A stretch of 64,000 nucleotides of DNA from contig NZ_PVMZ01000009.1 in assembly GCF_003001815.1 (NCBI RefSeq), positions 186,001 through 250,000 of the forward strand. The letters run 5' to 3'. This stretch comes from Actinoplanes italicus. GTDB taxonomy: Bacteria > Actinomycetota > Actinomycetes > Mycobacteriales > Micromonosporaceae. Made by a program: the position numbers and the translations under genes. Positions 27,002 through 35,421 of the stretch are shown one piece after another (positions within the stretch are counted from its first letter, which is position 1; the number at the start of each line of letters is the position of its first letter). The notes below the pieces were generated by a model, which worked only from the letters and a program-made list of their open reading frames with translations, did not search any database and was not told the origin of the DNA.

Positions 27002-27877
27002 ATGAGAGCAATGCGCATGCATGGGTACGGGGAACCGGCCGTGATCCACCTCGACCGGATCCCGCGGCCCGTACCCGGTGCCGGTGAGGTTCTGCTCCGG
27101 GTCGCCGCGACCACGTTCAACCCGTCCGAGGCCGGGTTGCGGCAGGGGTTGCTGCGGTCGATCGTGCCGCTCGATCTGCCGTACACCATGGGTCTCGATG
27201 TGGCCGGAACCATCGCCGACGGTGACCGCACCGGTGATCGGGTGATCGCCCGCCTCGACGGAGGTGCCGCCGCCGAGTACGCCGTGGCACCGGAGAACAT
27301 GCTGGTCCGCGTGCCGGAGGGTGTCCCGCTGGAGGACGCGGCGGCCCTGCCGATCGCCGGTCTCACCGCCTGGCAGGCCGTGTTCGAGCATGCAAAGGTG
27401 ACCGCCGGTGACCGGGTGCTGATCAACGGCGTCGGCGCGATCGGCCGCTTCGCCATCCAGCTCGCGCGGCACGCGGGCGCCCACGTCATCGCCGTCGCCA
27501 CGCCGCGCAGTCTGGCCGCCGCCCGCGACGCCGGAGCCGGCGAGGTGCTGACGGCCGGGACGATCGCCGAGCACCTCGAACCGGTCGACGCGCTGATCCA
27601 CCTCGTCCCGGCCGGCCCGGAGCACACCGCCCTGCTGCGTCCCGGCGGCATCCTGGTCTCCGCGACCACCCCGGCCGACCGCCTTCCGCCCGGCGGAGTG
27701 CACTTCATCGTCCGCAACGACATCGCGGACCTCGCGGCCATGCTCGACCTGGTGGCCGCCGGCACGATCCGCATCGACATCGCGGCCCGCCGTCCCCTGG
27801 CCGACCTGCCGGTCGTCCACGCCGAGGCCGAGGCCGGGCGCCTCCCCGGAAAGACCCTGTTCCTGCCCACGGAATGA
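27002..27877 (+). CDS. Zinc-free MDR quinone oxidoreductase-like protein
   Basis: A 291-residue medium-chain dehydrogenase/reductase of the quinone oxidoreductase branch. GroES-like N-terminus (MHGYGEPAVIHLDRIPRPVPGAGEVLLRV, NPSEAGLRQG, GLDVAGTI) and a Rossmann domain with AGLTAWQAVFEHAKVTAGDRVLINGVGAIGRFAIQLAR. There are no catalytic or structural zinc cysteines, as expected for quinone reductases. It probably reduces quinones or alpha,beta-unsaturated carbonyls with NADPH. It is divergent from the AraC gene, so induction by its substrate is plausible. Confidence 0.88.
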   Translation: MRAMRMHGYGEPAVIHLDRIPRPVPGAGEVLLRVAATTFNPSEAGLRQGLLRSIVPLDLPYTMGLDVAGTIADGDRTGDRVIARLDGGAAAEYAVAPENMLVRVPEGVPLEDAAALPIAGLTAWQAVFEHAKVTAGDRVLINGVGAIGRFAIQLARHAGAHVIAVATPRSLAAARDAGAGEVLTAGTIAEHLEPVDALIHLVPAGPEHTALLRPGGILVSATTPADRLPPGGVHFIVRNDIADLAAMLDLVAAGTIRIDIAARRPLADLPVVHAEAEAGRLPGKTLFLPTE

Positions 27878-27955
27878 GCGGCCGTCAACCCGCCGGCCGT
27901 ACCCGAGGCAGGTTCCGGCGGCCGGATTCCGGTTCTGTGGGACGGCTGGCGGATG

Positions 27956-28834
27956 TCAGCTGAGGGTTGCGGCCTGGAGGTCGATGTTGCCGCAGGTGGG
28001 GTGGTGGACGGCGGTCGCCGTCCAGGTCACGGTCAGCTTGCTGCCGGCCGGGGCGCGGTAACGGATCTCGAAGCGATTCGTGCTGATGGTGTCGCGGTTC
28101 TCCAGGGTGCCGGAGGCCGAGGCGTTGCCGACCGTGACGGTCAGGCGGCCGGTGGCCATCCAGACGCCGGCGTAGACGCGCAGCGTCCGGGTGGCCGGAC
28201 CGGCCGGAGCACGCAGGATGATGGTGCCGCCCTGGCCGCAGGTGTAGACACCGGTCGGAGTGCGGCTGGCCGTGGCGGTCGGTGTGCCGCCGGTCCAGGA
28301 GTAGAGCTGCGGGTTGTTGTCGTAGCGGCCGCGCGGGGTGCCGCCGAGATCCTCGATCCGGCCCGCGCCGGGGCGGCGGTTCACCGCGGTGGCGCTGCCC
28401 AGTCCCCAGTGCACCCAGTCCCGGGCGCCCTCGGCGCTCAGGTTGACGAACGCCGGAATCGGGCCGGCGGTCAGCGACACCGCCGGGAGCACCGGCTTGG
28501 CGGCGGGTGTCGGTGTGCGGTCCGGGGCCGGAGTGCCGCCGGTGCCGGGATCGGCCACCGGGACGGACGGCACCGCCGGCGGCGGGCCGGACGGTTCGGC
28601 CCACGGCGCCGGCGTCGACAGGGACCAATGCTCGTACGGGACACCGGTCCACAGCGGGGACTTCGGCGCCGGGCTCGCGCTGCTTTCCGGTTCGCCGCCG
28701 GTGTTGATCCACACCGCGGTGATGATCGCGAGGGTGGCGGCGGCCGCCGCGGCGGCGAGACGCCGCCGGCGATGTGCGGCGCGGTGCCGGCCGGTGTGAA
28801 CGCCGGACGGGTCGTCCTCGGTGCTGTCGTGCAC
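27956..28834 (-). CDS. Membrane-anchored protein of unknown function
   Basis: A protein of about 292 residues from GTG 28834 (GGGGGCT upstream); an ATG at 28909 would add 25 residues. After a basic cytoplasmic stretch (HRAAHRRRRL) there is one transmembrane helix, a long Pro-rich extracellular linker, and a C-terminal domain of about 160 residues. That domain contains GPIPAFVNLSAEGARDWVHWGL, two Cys (TCGQGG, PTCGN) and alternating hydrophobic strands, and resembles a beta-sandwich carbohydrate-binding fold. No catalytic motif is visible. It is divergent from the MFS transporter gene. Confidence 0.7.
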   Translation of the reverse strand: MHDSTEDDPSGVHTGRHRAAHRRRRLAAAAAAATLAIITAVWINTGGEPESSASPAPKSPLWTGVPYEHWSLSTPAPWAEPSGPPPAVPSVPVADPGTGGTPAPDRTPTPAAKPVLPAVSLTAGPIPAFVNLSAEGARDWVHWGLGSATAVNRRPGAGRIEDLGGTPRGRYDNNPQLYSWTGGTPTATASRTPTGVYTCGQGGTIILRAPAGPATRTLRVYAGVWMATGRLTVTVGNASASGTLENRDTISTNRFEIRYRAPAGSKLTVTWTATAVHHPTCGNIDLQAATLS

Positions 28835-28934
28835 TGCCGTGAGCCCCCACGCTGTCCGAATCCGTTCGGCGAACGCTGACCAACCTACGGCCCGTTGCGA
28901 CCGGAACAAACATTTCGGTCGATATTGTGTGTCG

Positions 28935-30098
28935 ATGGGGAGCCGGATCGTGCCGCTGCTGGCGCTCGCCGCGGCGGCGTTCTGCTACGTGGCCACCGAG
29001 ACGATGCCCATCGGGCTCCTGACGCTCATCGCGGACGACCTCGGTGTCTCACCCCCGGCGGTCGGGCTTCTGATCACCGGGTACGCCGTGACGGTCGCGG
29101 TGATCACGATCCCCCTGACGTACGCCACCCGCAACGTGCCGCGGCGCCGCCTGCTGATCGTGCTGCTGGCCGTCCTGGTGGTGGCGAACCTGCTCTCCGC
29201 CGCCGCGCACGCCTACCCGGTGCTGCTCGGCGCCCGCCTGCTCGCCGCCGTGTCCCAGGCGATCTACTGGGCCGTGGCGGCGCCCGTGGTGGCGGCCATG
29301 TTCGAGGTCACGGTCCGCGGCCGGGTCAACGCGGTCGTCTTCGCCGGCGCCTCGCTCGGCCCGATGCTGGGCGTGCCGGCCGGCACGTGGATCGGCCAGC
29401 AGTCCGGCTGGCGGGCCGCCTTCCTGGCCCTGGCCGCGCTCGCGCTGGCGGCGCTCGCGGCCCTGGTCGCGGGCATGCCGGCGATCGAGGTGTCGACCAC
29501 CCACGCGGCCACCGGCACGAATCCGGACGGCCGCCGGTACGCGATCCTCGTCGCCGTCACCGCGTTGTCGGTCGCCGGGCTGTACGCGGCTTTCACGTAC
29601 ACCGAGATCCTTTTGACCGCGGTGACCGGTTTCGCGGCGGCCGCGGTGGCCCCGCTGCTGCTCGCGCGGGGTGTCGCCGACTTCGCCGGCATCGCCGCCG
29701 GAGGTTACGCCAGCGACCGCTGGCAGCGCGGCGCCGTCACCGGATCGGTCGCCGTGCTCGCCGTGTCGCTGCTGGCCATGTACGTGACCGCGGACTCCCG
29801 GCCGATGACCGCGGTCCTGCTGGCCGTCACCGGGTTCGCGATCGGCGCGCTCACCCCGGCCCTGCAGAACCGGGTCATGGAGGTGGCGCCGGGCAGCACC
29901 GACATGGCGTCGGCCGGCAACTCGGTGGCCTTCAACGTCGGGATCGCGGCCGGCTCGCTGCTCGGTGCGGCCGTCGTCGAGGCGTCCGGCGCCCGTGCCA
30001 CCGCGCTGGCCGGCGGGCTGCTGGCGGTGGCGGCCCTGCTGCTCTTCCTGGCCGAACCGGTGCTCGCGCGGCGTACCCCCGAAATGGTCCGCGAGTGA
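28935..30098 (+). CDS. MFS transporter, DHA1 (drug:H+ antiporter) type
   Basis: A 387-residue membrane protein with 12 predicted helices in two halves. It starts with LLALAAAAFCYVATETMPIGLL, typical of the AraJ/Cmr-like DHA1 family, which export drugs or sugars. The loop 2-3 motif A is modified to TYATRNVPRRRLL, and motif C-like Gly/Pro residues are in FAGASLGPMLGVPAGTWIGQ. The start is ATG 28935 (or GTG 28929), with TATTGT just before it and no Shine-Dalgarno sequence, so the mRNA may be leaderless. The substrate is unknown. Confidence 0.85.
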   Translation: MGSRIVPLLALAAAAFCYVATETMPIGLLTLIADDLGVSPPAVGLLITGYAVTVAVITIPLTYATRNVPRRRLLIVLLAVLVVANLLSAAAHAYPVLLGARLLAAVSQAIYWAVAAPVVAAMFEVTVRGRVNAVVFAGASLGPMLGVPAGTWIGQQSGWRAAFLALAALALAALAALVAGMPAIEVSTTHAATGTNPDGRRYAILVAVTALSVAGLYAAFTYTEILLTAVTGFAAAAVAPLLLARGVADFAGIAAGGYASDRWQRGAVTGSVAVLAVSLLAMYVTADSRPMTAVLLAVTGFAIGALTPALQNRVMEVAPGSTDMASAGNSVAFNVGIAAGSLLGAAVVEASGARATALAGGLLAVAALLLFLAEPVLARRTPEMVRE

Positions 30099-30120
30099 TC
30101 GCCCTGGCAAGCTCTCCCAC

Positions 30121-30468
30121 GTGGAAGCACTGCGGCTGATTCTTCTCCTCATTCACCTGGTCGGTTTCGCCCTGCTGCTCGGCGGCGCCGTCACCCAGCT
30201 CCTGTCCGGAAAGATCCGGATCAACGCGCCGGTCCTCTGGGGCTCGATCATCCAGCTCGCCAGCGGCATCGCGCTCGCCGCGCCACTGCGCGGGGGCGGC
30301 GACAACGAGCCCGACCCGATCAAGCTCGGCGTCAAGGCGCTGATCGCCGTGATGATCTTCATCATGGTCTTCATCCCGCGTAAGCGCGAAGAGGTCAACA
30401 AGGGCCACTTCATCGGCATCATCACGCTGACCGTGGTGAACGCCGCCGTGGCCGTCCTCTGGCGCTAG
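30121..30468 (+). CDS. Small four-helix membrane protein
   Basis: A 115-residue integral membrane protein from GTG 30121, starting 22 bases after the MFS stop and probably co-transcribed with it. Four hydrophobic segments are visible (ALRLILLLIHLVGFALLLGG, LWGSIIQLASGIALA, LGVKALIAVMIFIMVFI, IGIITLTVVNAAVAVLW), with a basic PRKREEVNKGH loop. This pattern is widespread in actinobacteria as an uncharacterised integral membrane family. It overlaps the convergent small secreted gene by 4 bp. Confidence 0.75.
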   Translation: MEALRLILLLIHLVGFALLLGGAVTQLLSGKIRINAPVLWGSIIQLASGIALAAPLRGGGDNEPDPIKLGVKALIAVMIFIMVFIPRKREEVNKGHFIGIITLTVVNAAVAVLWR

Positions 30469-30761
30469 CCCGGCGGCTCGGCCTCGTCGCCGGCCTCGCA
30501 GTAGTCCAGCCGGCCCGCGTCGAAGCCACGGCCGAAGCCGAGGATGTACCCGCGGACGTAGTCGGTGATCTCGAAGGTCTGCGCCCGGACCGGTTTGGCA
30601 CAGTCGGTCCGGGCGGCCTCCAGACCGGAGTCGAAGCCGTCCTTGTAGCCCTGCCGGAACTGCCGGCCGTCACCGGGAGCGGCGCCGGCCGGTGCCGCGG
30701 CGACCGGGACCAGCCCGGACACCGCCAGCAGGAGAGCGACGCCGAATCGTTGCGCCTTCAT
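30465..30761 (-). CDS. Small secreted protein, unknown
   Basis: A 98-residue protein with a signal peptide (MKAQRFGVALLLAVSGLVPVAAAPAGAAPG) and a mature part of about 70 residues. The mature part has a tyrosine/glycine-rich repeat-like pattern (FRQGYKDGFDSGLEAA, DYVRGYILGFGRGFDAGRLDYC) and two Cys that could form one disulfide. The G-Y/F-x-x-G-F periodicity resembles short helical glycine-zipper repeats. No family is recognised. Confidence 0.65.
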   Translation of the reverse strand: MKAQRFGVALLLAVSGLVPVAAAPAGAAPGDGRQFRQGYKDGFDSGLEAARTDCAKPVRAQTFEITDYVRGYILGFGRGFDAGRLDYCEAGDEAEPPG

Positions 30762-30942
30762 GACTTGTGGAATCTACGCGCCCTTCCTCCCCGCTGTACG
30801 CGGAACGGTAGATCCCGCGTATAGGTGTGATGCGGACGGCGGGGGCGTGCGAGTTGCTCCGGGCGCCGGTAGTCTCGGGCGGATTCGCGCGGGTAGGAGG
30901 CCCGCTCGATCATGCCCACGGCAAGGGCACTGGGCCGTTGCG

Positions 30943-30948
30943 TAGGAT
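30943..30948 (+). promoter_or_regulatory. -10 element for the DivIVA gene
   Basis: TAGGAT lies 43 bases before the DivIVA ATG; no convincing -35 hexamer is seen at the usual distance. The leader carries GAGGAG just before the start. Confidence 0.4.
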
Positions 30949-30990
30949 TTCTCGCCGCACGACCCAAACAGAGGGAACCCGAGGAGCACG

Positions 30991-31695
30991 ATGCCGCTCA
31001 CTCCAGCAGACATTCACAACGTGGCGTTCAAGAAGCCGCCGATAGGGAAGCGCGGGTACGACGAGGAAGAGGTCGACGCGTTCCTCGACGAGGTCGAGGC
31101 CGAGCTGACCCGGCTCCTGGAGGAGAACGGCGCGCTCAAGGAGACCCTGCAGCGTGGTGGCGGCCCCGGCGGCGGCAACCCGGCCGCGACGATGGTCCTC
31201 AACAACGAGTTCGCGGACCTGGCCGCCCAGCTGGAGCGCCTGCAGGAGGCCCGGGCCCGGGCCGAGCAGAACGCCCGCAACGTCCAGTCGCAACTGGAGC
31301 GCGCCCGCAGCCAGCCGCCCTCCGGTGCGATGCCGGCCCTGTCCGGCGCCGACGACGACCGCAACTCGCGGGTGCTGATGATGGCCCAGCGGACCGCCGA
31401 CGAGCACATGCGCGACGCGCAGCGTGAGTCCGAGACGCTGATCACCAACGCCCGCGACAAGTCCGACCAGCTGGTCAGCGAGGCCCAGATCAAGGCCGCG
31501 ACGATCGAGGCGGACGCCCGGCGCAACCACACCGAGGCGATGGACAGCCTGGTGGAGAAGCGCTCCACGGCGCTGGACGAGATCGACCGGCTCGGTCAGC
31601 TCGCCAGCAGCTACCAGGAGGCGCTGACCAACCACGTCCAGCAGCAGCTGATGGACCTGACGGCGGCCCCGGAGCCCGGCGGACGCGACATCTGA
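30991..31695 (+). CDS. wag31: DivIVA/Wag31 polar growth protein
   Basis: A 234-residue coiled-coil protein. The N-terminal [20 protein letters not shown], then [16 protein letters not shown], is the lipid-binding DivIVA head nearly as in mycobacterial Wag31. It is followed by a coiled coil, a Gly/Pro-rich break (residues 52-60), and a second long coiled coil ([17 protein letters not shown] to the end). DivIVA marks curved membranes at cell poles and directs apical wall synthesis in actinobacteria. GAGGAG precedes the ATG. The gene is not next to ftsZ, sepF or yggT here, so it could be a paralogue or reflect a rearranged locus. Confidence 0.92.
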   Translation: MPLTPADIHNVAFKKPPIGKRGYDEEEVDAFLDEVEAELTRLLEENGALKETLQRGGGPGGGNPAATMVLNNEFADLAAQLERLQEARARAEQNARNVQSQLERARSQPPSGAMPALSGADDDRNSRVLMMAQRTADEHMRDAQRESETLITNARDKSDQLVSEAQIKAATIEADARRNHTEAMDSLVEKRSTALDEIDRLGQLASSYQEALTNHVQQQLMDLTAAPEPGGRDI

Positions 31696-31708
31696 TCGCC
31701 GGTACGAC

Positions 31709-31742
31709 GACGGCCCGCCCCCTGACCAGGGGACGGGCCGTC
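31709..31742. terminator. Bidirectional hairpin between DivIVA and the M28 peptidase
   Basis: GACGGCCCG-c-CCCCT (31709-31723) pairs with AGGGG-a-CGGGCCGTC (31728-31742) around a GACC loop. It lies between convergent stops at 31695 and 31753, so it can serve both genes. Confidence 0.8.
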
Positions 31743-31752
31743 GCGCTGTTTC

Positions 31753-33384
31753 CTAGGACTCCGGGTGGTGGATGTGCTCGTCGCCGCCGTCACCGGTGTT
31801 GAAGGTGCCCTGCGGACCGGCCGGGGCCGGCAGCCTGATCGGCTTGCCGGGGACCGGCTTGCCCTTCACACCGTTCACCGACTCGGTCGAGTAGGCGTAG
31901 GTGAGCTGGGCGAACGCGATGAGGTCGCTGTTGACCTCGAGCGCGTTCAGGTCCAGGTTGGTGATGTCGTCGCCGGCCTCGTGGTAGTTCGGGTCGAACG
32001 ACTCGCCCGCGGTGCCGCCCCAGATGGCCGCCTGCTGCTCGGTCTTGACGACCTCGGCGCCGGTGAACAGGCCGCCGGCCGGGATGCCCGCCTCGATGAA
32101 CGCCTGGTAGTCGCTGCGGCCCGAGTACTCGGCGTCGTCGTACGGCTTCTTCTTCCACGTGTAGTACGACTCGAAGAGGTCCTCGATCGCGGTCGAGCCC
32201 TCCGGCACCACGACCGGGGCCGGGAACGACGACTGATCCGAGTCGTACACCTGGAAGATGTAGTTCGGCGAACCGACCATGTCGTAGTTCAGGTAGAGCG
32301 CGATCCGGTCCCTCTCGGCCTGCGGCAGCTCCGCGACGTACGCCGCCGAACCGAGCAGACCCTCCTCCTCAGCACCCCACCAGGCGAACCGGATGGTGTT
32401 CTGCGGCTTGGTCTTGGCCAGGGTCAGCGCCGTCTCCAGGATCGCGGCCGAACCCGAGCCGTTGTCGTTGATGCCCGCGCCGGCGGTGACGCTGTCCAGG
32501 TGGGAGCCGGCCATCACGACGTTGTTCCTGTTCTTGCCGGGCAGCTCGGCGATCACGTTGACGTCGGTCCGGGTCTCCGACGGCAGGATCCGCACGTGCG
32601 CGGTCGAGCCGGCCGCGGCCAGGGCCGCACCGTCGGCGAAGCTCGCGCCGACCACCGGGACCGTGACGTCCGGGTTGTCGCCGAGGGTGCCGACGATCAG
32701 GGCCTCGCGGGTCGGGTCGTTGCCCTGGTTGAAGATCACCACGGCCTCGGCACCGGCCGCCTGGGCGTTGCGCGCCTTGATCACGAAGTCGCAGCTGCCG
32801 CGCTGGACGAGGGCGATGTCGGCGGTGCCGCTGAAGTCCAGGCCGGTGAAGTCCGCGGCCTCGCAGCCACTCGTGCTGGCCCGGTCACCGGTCAGGTTGA
32901 CGTCGACCGGGACGACCTTGCCGGTCACGTCACCGGGGGCGCTGTTGGTGAAGGCGCCGGTCTCGTACGACGCGGCGGCCGGCGTGATCTGGTCGAGCAC
33001 GGCCGGGAAGACGAACTGAAACTCGAACGGGTCCAGCGTGACCCTGTAGCCGGCCTTCTTGAGCAGGCCGGACACGTACTTGACGCTGTCCGCGTAGCCC
33101 TTCGTGCCGGCCGCGCGGCTGCCCGGGTAGTAGGGGTCGTTATTGCGGTCGGCGATCTTCTGGAGGTTCTTGAGGTGCCCCAGAACGTCGTCGAGCGTCA
33201 CACACTTCAGAACTTCGGCGTACGTGTCGTTGGCCTGCTTGGCACACCGGTCGCCATGGCCGTGGCCGTGACCACCCGCGGTGGCGGCGGTCGCCGGGGC
33301 GACGGTCAGCACGGTGGCGATGGCCGCCGTGCCGAGGGCCCGGAGCGATCGGCGCCGGGTTGGCGCCACGTCGTCGTGACTCAT
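31753..33384 (-). CDS. Secreted M28 family aminopeptidase with PA domain
   Basis: A 543-residue secreted zinc peptidase. Tat-like signal (TRRRSLRALGTAAI), a His/Gly-rich stretch after cleavage, a PA insert domain (about 155-270), and an M28 catalytic domain. Zinc ligands can be placed: His in AGSHLDSV, bridging Asp in INDNGSGS, Glu of WWGAEEEG, Asp in NYDMVGS and His in NYHEAGDD. It probably removes N-terminal hydrophobic residues like the streptomycete secreted aminopeptidases. AGGAG lies 10 bases before the ATG. The PA domain retains Cys in SGCEAADF and GSCDF. Confidence 0.9.
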   Translation of the reverse strand: MSHDDVAPTRRRSLRALGTAAIATVLTVAPATAATAGGHGHGHGDRCAKQANDTYAEVLKCVTLDDVLGHLKNLQKIADRNNDPYYPGSRAAGTKGYADSVKYVSGLLKKAGYRVTLDPFEFQFVFPAVLDQITPAAASYETGAFTNSAPGDVTGKVVPVDVNLTGDRASTSGCEAADFTGLDFSGTADIALVQRGSCDFVIKARNAQAAGAEAVVIFNQGNDPTREALIVGTLGDNPDVTVPVVGASFADGAALAAAGSTAHVRILPSETRTDVNVIAELPGKNRNNVVMAGSHLDSVTAGAGINDNGSGSAAILETALTLAKTKPQNTIRFAWWGAEEEGLLGSAAYVAELPQAERDRIALYLNYDMVGSPNYIFQVYDSDQSSFPAPVVVPEGSTAIEDLFESYYTWKKKPYDDAEYSGRSDYQAFIEAGIPAGGLFTGAEVVKTEQQAAIWGGTAGESFDPNYHEAGDDITNLDLNALEVNSDLIAFAQLTYAYSTESVNGVKGKPVPGKPIRLPAPAGPQGTFNTGDGGDEHIHHPES

Positions 33385-33467
33385 CTACGAGATCTCCTGT
33401 CCATTGCGGAACTCCGATCACCGTAGAAGAAGGTCGGTGTCGATGGCCACCGGCTGAAATCGGGCCG

Positions 33468-34235
33468 TCACGAGTGATAACCGGCGGACCGGATGTGCTC
33501 ACCGGCTTTGATGCTCGGCATCCGGCCGCTCACCGGCCTTGATTCGCCGCACCCGGCAGTTCGGAGGCTTTGAATCGCCGCATCCGGCCGCTCGCCGGCT
33601 TTGAATCGCCGCACCCGGCAGTTCGGAGGCTTTGATTCGCCGCATCCGGCCGCTCGCCGGCTTTGAATCGCCGCACCCGGCAGTTCGGAGGCTTTGATTC
33701 GGCGCAACCGGCCGCTCGCCGGCCAGCAGAACAGCGCCGTCAGCGCCAGGAGGGCCACGCTGACGCCCCACTCGACGACGGAATCGTCCACGTCGTCGAA
33801 CGGGGCGGGACCCAGCCGGCCCGCCGGATCGACGACCACCTGCAGTCGCTCGCCCGGCCCGAACTCGCCCTCGGCGCCGTCCCATCGCCCCAGTTCGTCC
33901 AGGCTGCCGACCTCGACGAACTCGTAGCGGCGGCCGTCCTCGGTGATGGCGCTGACCACCGCGGTGGTCTCCCGGCCATGAGAGGCGAGCGCCGTCTCCG
34001 TCCCGGCGTCCGCGGCGACGAACACCATCAGGGCGCCGGTGAGAACACCGAGAACGGCATACCAGAACCGCAGGCGTACGGTCCAGGCGCACAGCGCGAT
34101 GGCGGTGAAACAGGCGACGTCCGGAACGTTCGACGGCCATCGCAGGATCGGCGCGACCGCGGCCACCACGGCGGCGACCAGGAAAAGGCCGAAGCTGACG
34201 GCGAACTTCGCCGGACGGGAACGCGGACGCCGCAT
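33468..34235 (-). CDS. DUF3592-like membrane protein with repeat-encoded tail
   Basis: About 255 residues from ATG 34235 (ATG 34253 is an alternative). Three hydrophobic segments (FAVSFGLFLVAAVVAAVAPI, VACFTAIALCAW, FWYAVLGVLTGALMVFVA) precede a small beta domain (GRETTAVVSAITEDGRRYEFVEV to LQVVVDPAGRLGP) like DUF3592, and one more helix (WGVSVALLALTALFCWPA). The last roughly 85 residues are encoded entirely by a 31-bp tandem array, giving Arg/Ala/Gly-rich repeats. The natural end was probably just after the last helix, and the stop has been lost into the array. Function unknown. Confidence 0.6.
   Translation of the reverse strand: MRRPRSRPAKFAVSFGLFLVAAVVAAVAPILRWPSNVPDVACFTAIALCAWTVRLRFWYAVLGVLTGALMVFVAADAGTETALASHGRETTAVVSAITEDGRRYEFVEVGSLDELGRWDGAEGEFGPGERLQVVVDPAGRLGPAPFDDVDDSVVEWGVSVALLALTALFCWPASGRLRRIKASELPGAAIQSRRAAGCGESKPPNCRVRRFKAGERPDAAIQSLRTAGCGESRPVSGRMPSIKAGEHIRSAGYHS
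33504..33720. repeat. 31-bp tandem array, seven copies
   Basis: Units begin with GGCTTTGA (or a close variant) at 33504, 33535, 33566, 33597, 33628, 33659 and 33690. Two alternating versions (CATCCGGCCGCTC and CACCCGGCAGTTC) give a 62-bp higher-order period. The array overlaps the 3' end of the DUF3592 gene. Confidence 0.9.
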
Positions 34236-34331
34236 CGCCCGAGTGTGACGCATCAGTGCCGCGTCCGTGGTAGCCGGGACGCCCGCGCTGGGAGGGCGAC
34301 GCGACCGGTTCCGGTCGGCAGGCTGTGAGCT

Positions 34332-34620
34332 GTGACGTCGACCGTGGACAGTGCGGCCCCGCCAGTGCGCCGGCGATGGCCCGGAGTACTGCTGTTCGCG
34401 CTGGTCACCCGCCGTGACCGTGGTTGCGTTACGGAATCGCCTGCCCGATCCGGGACGGGTCGCCGGCACCCTGGCCGGGGCCGACCCGTGGTGGACGGCC
34501 GGTGCGGTGCTGCTGCTGTACCGGCTCGCTTCGTGCTGGATGATGCTGCCGCTCGGCCCGGCCGGCTGGTTCATGAACCACCCGCGCCGAAGCCCGAAAC
34601 CGATCATCGACCAGCACTGT
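34332..34620 (+). pseudogene. Remnant of a multi-helix membrane protein gene (UPF0104/LPG synthase-like)
   Basis: The plus strand starts MTSTVDSAAPPVRRRWPGVLLFALV, then continues in another frame (from about 34410) with VVALRNRLPDPGRVAGTLAGADPWWTAGAVLLLYRLASCWMMLPLGPAGWFM. In intact UPF0104/lysylphosphatidylglycerol synthetase-like membrane proteins, the N-terminal LLFA helix, the RLPDP...ADP.W loop and a late LLLYR...LPLG helix are separated by about 200 residues. Here they are juxtaposed and out of frame. A deletion plus frameshift explains this. The family assignment is a recollected pattern and moderately sure; the decay is clearer. Confidence 0.45.
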
Positions 34621-34647
34621 GCGCCATGACGGCCATCGCCCTGCCGT

Positions 34648-34874
34648 CACTCTCGCCCCGCGGTCACTCGCACCGCGGTCACTCGCCCCGCGGTCACTCG
34701 CACCGCGGTCACTCGCCCCGCGGTCACTCGCACCGCGGTCACTCGCCCCGCGGTCACTCGCACCGCGGTCACTCGCCCCGCGGTCACTCGCACCGCGGTC
34801 ACTCGCCCCGCGGTCACTCGCACCGCGGTCACTCGCCCCGCGGTCACTCGCACCGCGGTCACTCGCCCCGCGGT
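34648..34874. repeat. 15-bp tandem array with 30-bp super-period
   Basis: Fourteen exact 15-base units (34665-34874) alternate between CACTCGCACCGCGGT and CACTCGCCCCGCGGT, preceded by one 17-base variant unit at 34648-34664. Because 15 is divisible by three, long reading frames cross it on both strands, but none looks like a gene. It follows the decayed gene directly. Confidence 0.95.
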
Positions 34875-34972
34875 CACTTTCGCTCCCGGCTTCGCTCTTG
34901 CCCTGCGGGCACTCTGGCCCCTCGCCGCTGTTGCCCTCGTCTCGTTGGTAGCTCCGCAGAATGGTTATGGAA

Positions 34973-34991
34973 CCGGACGGTAATCGTCCGG
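34973..34991 (+). promoter_or_regulatory. Inverted repeat upstream of the VOC gene
   Basis: CCGGACG-GTAAT-CGTCCGG has 7-bp arms. A TAGCAT -10-like element lies just after it and the ATG at 35014. It may be an operator; no regulator is known. Confidence 0.4.
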
Positions 34992-35013
34992 AATAGCTCC
35001 TAGCATCGCGGTC

Positions 35014-35370
35014 ATGGCTATCGCTCGTTTCCCGACCATCGTTCTCGACTGCCCCGAACCGGCGGTGCTCGCCAAGTTCTACAGCGAGATGCTCGACTGG
35101 AAGGTCGACGCCTCCGAGGACTGGATCGATATCCGTGCCGACTACGGGCAGTGCATCTCGTTTCAGAAGGTGGAGGGTTACCGGCCGCCGGTCTGGCCGA
35201 CCCAGGACGTACCCCAGCAGATGCACCTGGACGTGGTCGTCGACGACCTCGACGTAGCGGAGGCGGCGGTGGTGGCCCTCGGGGCGACCAAGCACGCCGA
35301 GCAGCCGGGCACGTCGTTCCGCGTCTTCCTCGACCCGGCGGGCCACCCGTTCTGTCTCTGCCTGAACTGA
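35014..35370 (+). CDS. VOC (glyoxalase-like) family protein
   Basis: A 118-residue single-unit vicinal oxygen chelate protein. Two beta-alpha-beta-beta-beta modules are visible: PTIVLDCPEPAVLAKFYSEMLDWKV in the first and QMHLDVVVDDLDVAEAAVVALGATKH, then GTSFRVFLDPAGHPFCLCL, in the second. The putative metal His of QMHLDV is kept. This group includes many small glyoxalase-like proteins without known substrates, some linked to antibiotic resistance. It is monocistronic, followed by a long non-coding repeat region. Confidence 0.88.
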   Translation: MAIARFPTIVLDCPEPAVLAKFYSEMLDWKVDASEDWIDIRADYGQCISFQKVEGYRPPVWPTQDVPQQMHLDVVVDDLDVAEAAVVALGATKHAEQPGTSFRVFLDPAGHPFCLCLN

Positions 35371-35421
35371 TAGTTGTCCGCCCGCCGTGGGTCTCGTTGT
35401 CGCCACCTCTGGACAGAACGT

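Noticed and set aside
33504-33720. Possible CRISPR array because of a 31-bp unit
   Set aside because: The units are directly contiguous with no unique spacers, and no cas gene is near. The 40-bp arrays at 19379, 56966 and 59955 fail the same test.
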